The notes below the pieces were generated by a model. It was not told the origin of the DNA. It worked only from the letters and a program-made list of their open reading frames with translations, and made no database searches. A stretch of DNA of 64,000 bases, taken from assembly GCA_020091685.1 (NCBI GenBank), contig CM034603.1:35911260-35975259 (forward strand), written 5' to 3'. Positions 25,701 to 36,300 of this stretch are shown here, piece by piece. Source of the DNA: Lutjanus erythropterus (Eukaryota > Chordata > Actinopteri > Lutjaniformes > Lutjanidae). Both the position numbers and the translations under genes were made by a program. The stretch's first letter is position 1. Every line of letters starts with the position of its first letter.

Positions 25701-26166
25701 TGGTATTTGACATCCTGATGCACTTACGAACAGCTCGGACAAGTCTTACTGACTCTTCTTTTAAGAATACCAGAATTCACCAGTGTTCAATACTGCAAAC
25801 TTTGCAGAATTATGCATCGAGCAACGACGACAGCACTGTGGATCGTGTCACTCGGCGAGACGTGTCATTTAATGAATTCACTCTTGCATGTCACTGTTAA
25901 ATTCAGCTCTATGTGCAACAAACAGCTTCTATACTGAATAGAAAACAATCAAAAGTAATTCACTTGTTTTTTTTAATGTTTGATTTTATCTGATATATTT
26001 TATATGACCTGTTTGGCAGATTTCCCACTGCACAGATCTTTCCATCTGGAAAACGACATGTGATCACAGCAAAAGGAAACACTGTCAGTGTTACAAACCT
26101 GTCTTATAATTTGTTTTCCTAAATGTATTCTGTCCATGACAAAAACATTGATTATTATTATTATTA

Positions 26167-26219
<53 letters not shown>

Positions 26220-28867
26220 TGATTGATCTACTTACTACACTTTGGGCGTTTACTCCAGAATCCACTTGTGCAAAAAACTGATTTTTGGCTGTCTCCTCCC
26301 TCCATAACATAACCATCTTCACATTCATACTTTACTTCTGAATCTACAGCGAACACCTCCTGGTACCCCTGACTGATGAAGGCGTGTGGGATTTGAGGGG
26401 GCTCGTCACATGCAAGGTCACTTCCTGTAAACAAGAAAATAAATCATGAATAGGAAGAGGAAAAGGTGTCCACAGGTTCACAGCTTACAGGAGGAGAACG
26501 TCAGACAGACTTACTCTCACAGACCGGCAAAGAGGACCACGTTCCATTTATACAGTTGGCTGTGGCGTCGTTGTCTTTGAGTGTATATCCCGCGTGGCAT
26601 TTTATCCTTATTGTGTATTTGTCCTCATACCAACCATTTTGGCTGGCAGTGCCTTCTCCATTGGGGATAGTTGGTGGAAGGCAGGCTTTTTTATCTGAGG
26701 AAAAACAGAACAAAACATTCTCAGACTTTACAGAATGACTTTCATGAATTAAGTAATATATCCTGAGGTTTGGAAACCCTGTTTAGTATCAATAAATGTC
26801 ATTACAAAGTTACAAAGCATGTGTTTTCTCCTACATGGCATTAATATTTGTACTTTTAAAGCATGTTACAGGTGGAGCGACACGTTTGATTTGCAATTTT
26901 ACCAATAATGACTAAACTTGAATAATCCATTAATTTGCAGACACAATAACTCTTCAATTCTGTGTTGGTGTCTGATTAGGGGCAGTTTGTTTTTGCCAGT
27001 CTTCTTCTTTTTCTTCTTCCCAGAGACTTGAAACATGTACAAGGATGTACAGGCCTGTCTTAATTAAGTGTGACATAAAAGGTTTTTAAGAAATTTTACT
27101 GTATGAATAACAGTTGTTTTGGTTTAGAAATCTTGATCCATGGATGCTTGTCTTTTATACACTGCCTGGCCAAAAAAAAGTCAAACTAATATTTCATTGG
27201 ACCGCCTTTGGCTTTGATTACGACATGCATTCTCCATGACATCGTTTCAATAAACTTATTCAATGTCACAACATTTATTTCTGTCCAGAGTTGCATTAAT
27301 TTTTCTCCAAGATCTTGTCTTGATTATGGGAGAGTTGGACCGCTGTGTAAAGTCTTCTCCAGAACATCCCAAAGATTCTCAGTGGGGTTCAGGTCTGGAC
27401 TCTGTGGTGGACAGTCCATGAGTCAAAATGATGTCTCATGTTTCCTGATCCACTCTTTCACAGTTTGATCCCGATGAATCCTGACATCGTCATCTTGGAA
27501 TCTGTCCGTGTCATCAGGGAAGAAAAAAATCCATTGATGTAAAAACCTGATCATTCAGTATATTCAGGTAGTGAGCTGAACTCAGTTTTTGGGCTCATAA
27601 CGTTGCTGAACCTCGACCTGAGCAACTGAAGCAACCCCAGATCATAACACTGCCCCCACAGGCTTGTACTGTAGGCACTATGCATGATGGGAGCATCACT
27701 TCATCTGCCTCTCTTCTTACCCTGATGCCCCCATCACTCTGGAAAAGGGTAAATCTGGACTCATAAGACCACATGACCTTTTTCCGACCACGTTTCTTCC
27801 TTGAAGATGATGGTTCACCTCTATCCTTCCAGGTTTTAATGATGCGTTGGACAGTTCTTAACCCAGTTTTAGTAGTTTCATCAGTCTCCTTAGTTGTTTT
27901 CTTTGCTTGATGCAGGACAATAATTCAATTCTTCTGAAACAGAGTCACATCTTTTCCTCGACCACAGGATTTGTCTTCTGACATGGTTGTTTAAGAAATG
28001 AGAAGCTGCTCACTGCATCATTTAGGGTTCAATAACTTGTTGTCAGCTGAAACATATTAATTACTGCAGTAATTATCCATTGAAAGGCTCCAGGTGGTGT
28101 CTTTTTTTTTATCCAGGCAGTATATATTCTAGATTTTTTAAAGGAGGCAAATAGATGTTGGATGCATGTACGGTTTTAGAACCTGCAAAAGGCCATCAAC
28201 ACAGTCAGCTGTAAGCTACATGGCTTCTTCTTTGTCAGGAAGGGACCAGCGAGTCGAGGCTGATGAACAGTTATCAGCGGTCGCCTCCATCAGTGCCTGT
28301 TTTTGTCTTCGTCCTTCTTCTTCTTCCTTCTGAATCCAATCTGAATTCCATTTAGACACTCGATGTAAAGCTGCTTGTTTTCTTGAAGTTCTGTAATAAT
28401 CTGACGTCTTTATTGTAATTTCATTGAATCTGTCCACCTGTTTTCAGTTTATCTTGAGATAATTTATGACATGATTTCTCAGGCAGACCAGCAGAGATAT
28501 TTCTGAAACACTTACTTATACATTGCGGTGTGTGAGACCATTTTCCATTGTGACATGTGACTGTCACCCACCAACCGTCCACGGCTGGTTTACGTCCTTC
28601 ATTACAGGCGTAAGTGAGGTTTGTCCCGTGAGCATAGGTGGTTTGGTCAGGGACAACATACCCATCCTCCCTGAGCCTGGGAGCACGACAAGGCTGAGCT
28701 GCACTTGGTGCTAAAACACACAAATAAACAATATACACACTTAGATAAATAAAAGCACATATTACACATATATTTACCAGATTACAGTGACAGAATTAAA
28801 TGTTCTTACCGTGCAAAACTCCGGGAAAACACGCAAAGAGAATAAATCCAAGATACCCAAGGCACAT
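19731..28867 (-). CDS. Complement factor H-like protein 1 (7 CCP domains with linker)
   Basis: A secreted CCP/sushi protein resembling factor H, which binds C3b and host surfaces to restrain the alternative pathway. Exons from the start codon: 28810-28867 (signal peptide [19 protein letters not shown]), 28516-28710, 26515-26694, 26236-26424, 24788-24976, 24051-24239 (CCP1-5), 22058-22162, 21905-21967, 21657-21695 (Gly/Ser/Thr linker), 20728-20889 (CCP6), 20488-20652 (CCP7), 19902-19927, 19731-19742 (stop). The total is 1572 nt, 523 codons plus stop, with no break. All internal exons to CCP7 are phase 1. CCP1-6 each show four Cys and a Trp before the last Cys ([21 protein letters not shown]). 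CCP7 has three Cys in its exon, the fourth formed at the next junction, and lacks the Trp, as in the last factor H domain. Two Tc1 elements lie in introns. The tail after CCP7 ([11 protein letters not shown]) is least certain. Confidence 0.8.
20980..21395. repeat. AT-rich minisatellite, TTTTTATCTCATAATT unit
   Basis: About 20 imperfect copies of a unit close to ACTTTTTATCTCATAATT, 18-28 bases long, plus a short ATCTA repeat at 21340-21360. It fills most of the intron between CCP6 (20889) and the last linker exon (21657). Strong strand asymmetry (T-rich on +, A-rich on the transcribed - strand) is visible. Confidence 0.85.
21657..22162 (-). other. Cluster of three phase-1 mini-exons coding the linker of factor H-like gene 1
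   Basis: Three exons of 105, 63 and 39 nt, all multiples of three and phase 1-1. They encode Gly/Ser/Thr/Pro-rich peptide: [15 protein letters not shown] and on, [20 protein letters not shown], and [12 protein letters not shown]. Each has a recognisable acceptor (ACGTAG, CACTTAG, TCTTACAG) and a GT donor (GTTATT, GTGGAG, GTACTT), the first two donors being weak. None has a cysteine, so they form an unstructured, possibly O-glycosylated spacer between CCP5 and CCP6. Symmetric phase allows any to be skipped without a frameshift. Confidence 0.65.
22511..23640 (+). mobile_element. Tc1/mariner-family transposon, inactive copy
   Basis: Imperfect terminal inverted repeats share TTATTAGGTACACC (left end GGCCACTTTATTAGGTACACCTG; right end its near reverse complement at about 23611-23640), flanked by TA. 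Inside, + strand frames give transposase fragments in the right order: [20 protein letters not shown] with [16 protein letters not shown], then [19 protein letters not shown]. Catalytic-region text then follows in other frames (QQDNTPRHK..., [19 protein letters not shown]). The frame changes and stops show the transposase is dead. It lies in the intron between CCP5 and the first linker exon of factor H-like gene 1, antisense to that gene. Confidence 0.9.
26153..26217. repeat. ATT trinucleotide microsatellite
   Basis: About 21 ATT/TTA units with one interruption, ending some 20 bases from the CCP3 exon border (26236) of factor H-like gene 1. Confidence 0.95.
27158..28125 (-). mobile_element. 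Tc1-like transposon of a second family, inactive
   Basis: The ends are inverted copies of TACACTGCCTGGCCAAAAAA (left) and ...ATCCAGGCAGTATATA (right), beside TA. The - strand carries decayed transposase text, including [20 protein letters not shown] and [20 protein letters not shown], which is the DDE-region signature of Tc1 transposases. At about 970 bases it is shorter than a full Tc1 element, and frames are broken. It lies in the intron between CCP1 and CCP2 of factor H-like gene 1. A fragment of the same family is at about 58430-58750. Confidence 0.85.
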
Positions 28868-30309
28868 TGTGTCAGGAATTAAATCAACACAGCGAAGCCG
28901 AACGAAGAGACCAGCTCAAATCTGGACCGATTAATAATTGTCGAGGGTATTTCTCTAAAAAGCCAAGAGGTTGAGACATAGTAAACATTACACACAGTTA
29001 CTATCATCATGTTGTTGCTCAGAAGAACAAACAAATGCACAGATAGGCTTGATGTACTCCGGTTAGACTTTTCTCGCTCACATGAGGCTCCTCCCAAACC
29101 TAAACAGAGTCGCACATCAGATCACAACTGTTGCTACATCTGCTGTCATTTTTTTAATTTTTAATTTTAAGCAGTTGTCCCAGTTTGGCAGTCTACACCT
29201 CCATGCACATATTTAAGAGGTTATTTTCATTGTTTTCACACAAAAAGATTCATCTGATTTCCCAGAATAGTTTCTACAAAAATCAATGAGACTGTTTACA
29301 GTCCAGATAACATGTTGGTTTCCCGGACAGCTGTGACCAGAGGTCAGCCATGATGAAATCAGCACAGTCACGCCAGATGACAGACTTCATAAACAGAGGT
29401 GAAGTTCTACAACAGCAGTTGAAGTACAAGTACTGATGCACTGCTAAAATATTACTCAATTACAAATAAAAGTACTGCTGTTAGAAAAAGTAAAAGTACA
29501 AGGTGTTATAGGCACAAAAACTACTCAGAGTTACTTCACCTCTTCAAACTAGGGCAGCAAATTTTGTGCATTTTCCTGAACCAGTTGTTGAAAATTCTAA
29601 TAATCGATTAATCACTAATCATTTATAAGATACAAAACACATTTTTTCCCCTCATTTTCATTTTATGGTCACTTTTTTCTCATTTTAAGTCTAAGAATGG
29701 CTGCAAATGGCTCCACCTGACAAAACAATGTCAGATGAGGTGCAGTTACTGTCATCTGTATTGACTGAATACGCCTGAATACATTTTTAATCGATTAAAT
29801 TCTTAACAACAATTAATCAGTTAGTGCTTAATCATTAGCTTTAGCAATACTCTGAACTTGAGGGCAACACAACAATAACCTGTCAATAACCTGTCAATAA
29901 CCTGTCAATACTGAATCACCCAGTTTATATACATCTAATATCATAACAGCTGCATTTATCTGGATCATGATAACGTCATGTCCTGTTGTGTGTTTGCTCT
30001 TATATTCTTGCTTATCCTCTGCATTATTTTACCTGCTCTGTGCTGTAAATTATAACCATCCAATCTCTTTTTAACACGTTAAAAGCCCTTCTTGGGTTTA
30101 GAGGGGGGAAACAAATCATCTTCTTAGTGATAATAGCGAGATTTCTGCCAGAAAGGGCTATTGGCACAACGCCATTAAGGCTAACTGCTTCTGTGTGCAA
30201 AGGAAATCAGTTTCAGCAGATGATCATGTTAATACCTGACACACCTCTTTCAGGTGGTGAATTTTTTACATCTAATAATAACTGTAATAATAATAATGAT
30301 TGATACAGC

Positions 30310-30358
<49 letters not shown>

Positions 30359-30626
30359 TATTTATTTATCTTTGTATGTTTCTCAAAAAATACACTGAGC
30401 AGATGACACATCTTTTATACTCTCCCATCTTTATTTGCATGTTTGGTATTGAAGTAATCCAAAAGTAACTGAAAGTAATCAGGTACATTACTTTAATATT
30501 GTGATACTTACAGTAAGTTAATGATTACATTTTTTAACAGGTAACTTGTAATTGTATTGGATTAAATGTTTAAAGTAACTGTCCCGACCCTGGCTTCTTC
30601 TGTCCTGAGGCTTCAGGCTCTAATTC
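28868..30626. other. Spacer between factor H-like genes 1 and 2
   Basis: Apart from the promoter-proximal block of gene 1, this holds no gene. Recognisable items are an AGTAAAAGTACAAG-type dispersed repeat near 29401-29530, ATCGATTAATC-rich sequence near 29590-29830, three copies of AATAACCTGTC near 29875-29910, and an ATT microsatellite at 30311-30357. Confidence 0.6.
28930..28942 (-). promoter_or_regulatory. HNF1-like site upstream of factor H-like gene 1
   Basis: ATTAATAATTGTC on the + strand lies 63 bases from the start codon, close to the HNF1 consensus GTTAATNATTAAC. It sits within a block shared with the other two paralogues at nearly the same distance. HNF1 drives many liver-secreted protein genes, so hepatic expression is a reasonable inference. 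Binding is not shown here. Confidence 0.5.
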
Positions 30627-33390
30627 TCCAGACAAGCTGTAAATATTTTTGAATGACAGTGTTTTCTGTTTTAAAATGTATTTAGTTGTGACACCATCAT
30701 GAAGCACCGATCAGCAAGAACAATCACTGATATATTCATGTTTACTGGAAAAGACTTTTATAAAGACTTTTGTGGACAAAATAACACAAGCGTGTTTGTT
30801 AAGATTTTTATTTAGTTAACTGTAGGCCTTATAAACTTTGTGTGCGTATTCAAAGTATTGATCATGTTATCAGCGTTCCAATCATAAAGATACACATCGG
30901 CGGTTTAAAGAACAAACAGCTCCAACATTGTGTGTATGTGTTTAACATCAGAATGAACAACGCAACAACTGGTTTGAAGAAGTCAAATAATTGTTTTGGG
31001 ATGTATAGTTGTTTTCTGATGGACGTGTTTCAACTCTTGGCCTTTGTTGTCGGTCCAGCAGTCACTCCTCTGCTGTGCTAGTAGCAATACTGGTTACAAC
31101 ACAGACAAGATAACAAAGTTAATAAAAATAAAGTGTTATCTAACATTAAACATACGAAAACATTGAATAATAATGCAAGTTTTTAGAATATAAATCATAG
31201 AACAGCACTTACCGGTCATGATCATAACAACCTAAAAAGAATCCAACAACACAAGTGAATATTTCAGTTTAATTCACACAAACTTTAATTCATGAAGTCT
31301 AATTCTTTACATTTCTTCTGAGAAAAATCTGTTACAGTCTTAAAGGAAAAAATCCATGAGAAGATTTGTTGATGTTGATTTGTGTTTTGAGGTATTTGAC
31401 TCGTCATAAACTGTGATCTGTGGGGTTGTGGGCGACTGGACCTGTGTGGTGACACAGCAGAGGTTGTGTGGCTGAAATGGTGTGAACTGGGAGCATGGAG
31501 GAGGATAAAGGGAGAAAACAAGGTTTGTTTGGTGGGTTGGTGACTCTGTAAAGTTGGAATCGTTTGACTTTTGCTGTTTCCATGAGAAAGAACGTTCTTA
31601 TCATTGGGAGCATGATGTAAGAAAACGACTGTCAGTCGGACATGTTTGGTGTGTGAGATGGAGCGGCGTCCGGTTCACTATATTTACATGAGAAGTGAAC
31701 TGAGCTCGACCAGCTGAAGAGTGGTGGTCTACAATAGAAGAGTGCGTCTGTCTGGACACAGGAGGATCAGGAGTTATGGACAATACTTAGCTGGCGTTTG
31801 TGGATCATGGAGCAGATCTGGAGGTGATTATGGATTGATCAGACTCCTACATGATTGGATCAGTTGTATAAATATCACTGTCTGATGATCGAGGAAGGCC
31901 TCACACTGTACTTGGTGATGATCTGATTCTTTTGAACATCTGTCCTGCCAATTCTAATTTTAGCTGATGCTGATTTTCAGTTTCTCTCAGAACTAAGCGA
32001 GCAAAAAGCTGATACTAGAGCATTGTAGCAAATGAAAGGAGTTTACTTATACTTACAGTTCCTGGTAAAACGTATCTGTCCATTACTGCACTGAGCAGTG
32101 GCGCTGTAAGAGCGGTAAATACAGGAATCTTGTTTTCTCCTTCTGATAAATATTGCTTAGCAGATATTCTAATATAGCCCCTGAGATATTCACCAGGCTC
32201 CAGGATGCAGAACGCCTCTGCACAAAATCAACAGGAAAAAAACAGATATGTATAATTATTTGATTAACATATTTGATGGACTTTTGGAATGAAAAATGAT
32301 TGTATTTAATTGTTTATACCTTCACAGGCGGGTAACTCTGACCAACTGCCATCGCTGTAACACGTCACTGTTTCTGAACCGACCAGTTTGTAAGGAGCAC
32401 ATTTGTATTTTAAAAACATTGGTTCCTGTTCCACAATAACGCCGTCTGGAACAACTGGAAGAGGCTCCACAGTGGGTGACTGAAATAAGAAAGAGGTTAT
32501 TTAACAGAATCTCAGTGAAATAATGATCACAGCAGCAACATCACAGTGTGTTGCATTAAAATGTTAATCAGCCTGCTGTTTTTGCTTTTTAAACTTTTTC
32601 TCCCCATGTGTAAACTCTACTTCACAGCTCTGAGGTCTTCGACATCAACTGCTTGAAAATTTCACATCAAATCCTCCTCATGCAGGCGCCTCAACCAATC
32701 AGTAGAGATAAAAATGATCCCTCACTGGCTTCCCACCAACAAACACTACCAGCTTTAAAACCAGGCCTCTGCAGCAATGAGCAAAGTTTGACCCAAGCTG
32801 TCCCCAAACCAGTCAGTAGGCTGTACTGAACTGATACAGATTTCTTTTAATGACCAGTCACCAAAAATTCAGGTTTTCATTACAGCAACAAGAAGAAATA
32901 TTTGAAAAGTTACACCAAATAAATACAGAAATAAAGTCTGATGCATGTGATGTAAAAGGATCAATGAATGTGATTTACTGCGTGTGAGTAAGGTGGACCA
33001 TCTCTCCCATCCGACCAGAGGTGGTAGAAGATCCTGCAAGATACAGAACAGATAAAGGTAAATACACAGAGCTGAAGACACACCAGTTAGTATCAATTTG
33101 GGATGTTCTTTAGTGTACAATACTTTCTGAGTGTGTTTTGATGCGTATTAAAAATAAAAGCCTGTAAAGAAAAGACTGTCACAATTGTTTTCCACAATGA
33201 CATTAAACTACCTCCACTTCCAGGTCGGTGTCGAGCTGCCAGATGAACCTCCACCATGTCTGGTCTGGTTCCTGTGTCTGACAGGAAGAGAGAACACTCA
33301 TTAGACATATAGAACTTATTCTATAGAGGACTGGATTGGAGAGATAAATGGACACTCCTGCATGTCCAATACTCCACCTGCAGGTGGCGT
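30627..33390 (-). repeat. Duplicated block, copy A (3' end of factor H-like gene 2)
   Basis: From TCCAGACAAGCTGTAAAT to CCACCTGCAGGTGGCGTC this is nearly identical to 40368-42976 (copy C). The match covers introns, exons and the region downstream of the stop, so it is a genomic duplication and not selection on coding sequence. The copies differ by many single-base indels. Copy A holds exons at 33213-33284 (approximate), 32979-33033, 32320-32479, 32057-32217, 31213-31231 and 31062-31077. Confidence 0.85.
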
Positions 33391-36300
33391 CCCACTGCCA
33401 GCAGATGTAGTGTTTCCCCATCTTTTCCACCTCTGCAGAACTACCCTGTCGGTTGCCTCGCCTGGTTTTTCTGCCTGAGTGGAAAATCATTATACTTTAG
33501 AAATTTGATAAAATAAATATACCAACAACTCCTAAAGAAAGAAACAAGGCTTGACTTTCAACAGTTCTTTAGTCTCAACTGTCTTTGTTTTACAGGTATA
33601 TTTTACATATAACATTAACATAAAATGATGCTAGATGTGGTCAGCGTAAGCGTTGCCTCATAATTTTGAAGCTGTATATCACAGGGTAGGTCTTTTCAAA
33701 AACGTTTGGGGCTGAGTCAAAATCAAGTCAAAGTCTTTGATCTGGGTTGGTCAAGCAAATCTCAAGTCCATAAATTTGTGACTTAGGTCAAATCATGCAA
33801 GTCAAGTTCCCATCCTGTTGAGTTATTTATTTTGACAGATTCATAAAGAAATGTATTGAAACTTTTTTTTTGACTCAACATACCGTAGCCATTCTGTGAT
33901 GTGTTAGGCTACTTGGTACACTTCAACAAATATTACAGGAGCACTCGGGAAAATTGCAGGTAATTCACATTATAGGTGGAACCACTGACTACCTCTGTAA
34001 TATGCATTCATTCATCCTTCTTGAAAATTTCTTACTTTTAGTGAATCAGACCTGGAAAGTTAATATTCATATGACAAATAAATATGACAATAAAAGGCTG
34101 AAACTGGAAGCAAATTACAGTGTAAGGAGATTACTTATATACTTACAGCTGGTAAAGTTATTTCTCCATTAGTGCACCAAGCAACAGCACTGAAAGAACG
34201 CCGAACACAGGGAATAATCTTTGTTTCTCCTTCTTCTATATATCAGTAGCAGATAGTCTAAGATCACCCCAACATATTCACAGGACTCAGGACACAGAAT
34301 GCCTCTGCACAAAATCAATAGAAAAACAAAAAACAAACAAACAAAAAAAAAAAAAAAAAGCGGATAAGTTTAATTATTTGGATAACATCTTTTATAGACT
34401 TTTGGAATGAAAAATGATTGTATTTAATTGTTTATACCTTCACAGGCGGGTAACTCTGACCAACTGCCATCGCTGTAACACGTCACTGTGTCTGAACCAA
34501 CCAGTTTGTAAAAGACAGCACATTTGAATTTTAAAAACATTGGTTCCTGTTCCACAATAACGCCGTCTGGAACAACTGGAAAGGCTCCACAGTGGGTGAC
34601 TGAAATAAGAAAAGAGGTTATTTAACAGAATCTCAGTGAAATAATGATCACAGCAGCAACATCACAGTGTGTTGTATTAAAATGTTGTGTAATCAGCCTG
34701 CTGTTTTTGCTTTTAAACTTTTTCTCCCCATGTGTAAACTCTACTTCACAGCTCTGAGGTCTTGACACCAACTGCTTGAAAATTCCACATCAAATCCTCC
34801 TCATGCAGGCGCCTCAACCAATCAGTAGAGATAAGGCGTGATCCTCACTGGCTTCCCACCAACAAACACTACCAGCTTTAAAACCAGGTCTCTGCAGCAA
34901 TGAGCAAGTTTGACCCAAGCTGTCCCAAACCAGTCAGTAAGGCTGTACTGAACTGATACAGATTTCTTTTGAACTGATGTAAAGGATCAATGAATGTGAT
35001 TTACTGGTTGTGACTAAAGGTTGACTGTCTCTCCCATCCAAGCCAGAGGTGGTAGAAGATCCTGTAAGATACAGAACAGATAAAGGTAAATACACAAACT
35101 GAATACACACAGTCATATATAATATCATACAGAGTATTATTTTGGGATGTTCTTTGGCGTACATTTCTCTTTGAACGTTTTCTTGAATACATTTTGAAAA
35201 TAAAGGACTGTAAAACAAAATACTTTAAATTGTAAAGTCAACAATTAGTGCATATCTCAGCGCAGTGTCCACTTACTACATGTTGGACCTTCAGTCCAGT
35301 TTCCAGCTGTGCAATAGATGGACATGTTTCTTGCTCCTCCTCTACAGTATATCCATCTTCACACACATACGTCACTTCTGAATCTGCAGCAAACACCTCC
35401 TGGTATTCCTGAATCATGATGGCATGGGGATTTGAGGGCTCGCCACATGCATTGATACTTCCTGTGAAAATAAGCACATTTTTCATCAGCAGGTAAAGGT
35501 GCTCAGATGGTTACTTGGCTAACTTGGTTTGTGCAGCTGGTGAGAATCGAAACCTCAGAATTATGATGCAGACTGATGTTATTCTGGTCACCAATAGTTT
35601 TATTGATCCAGAACAGAGGTCTGAACCCTTTACTATCAAAGAGACATTTTTGTCCAAAATAGGAAAAGTGCTGAGCTGTAGCTATAGATGTAGACTAAAA
35701 ACCACATTTTATTTGACAAAATATGAACCTTTTTAAATTTACTGCAGAGGCTACGTTTTCACAATTGGAGAATGTAAGAAAAGGAAGAACCGTTATTCAT
35801 TTTCATATACTTTTTGTCAAAACCACAGGAGCCACTAGAGAGAAAGCAAGAGCTGGATGAGGCTCCAGAGCTGCAGGTCACTGACTCTTGGTATAGAACA
35901 TCTCATGGCTCTTTTCCACACACAGAGCTGGCCTGGATCGATTTGGGTTGACTCGGCCGTCAGCCAAACATGGCAGAGGTTTCCATGACAACGGGGCTAA
36001 TTGACTGAAGGTGTGTCTTTTGACTGAAGATGAGCTCAAGGAGGCCCGACTCGAGAGGCTGTAAAGGGGTGGATAAACTGTTCATATCACGTCTCTGGGA
36101 TAAACACGCTGTTTCCTTAAATACTTCACAATAAAGTCTCTTGTTTCATTATTTCAATGCTTTTATTATGAAGCAGCACAAACAGAAATGTTTTCATCCA
36201 GGGTTTCATGACCAGTAAGTTAACATGAGTCCAACAGCTGAGAGCGAATATGAAACAGTAAAATAATGCAGATACCTGAAAGTACAAACACCGACACCAG

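Noticed and set aside
28216-28437. 73-codon - strand frame with an [10 protein letters not shown] stretch, considered as an extra exon of factor H-like gene 1
   Set aside because: It has no cysteines and no proper phase-1 acceptor, and paralogues have no counterpart between CCP1 and CCP2.
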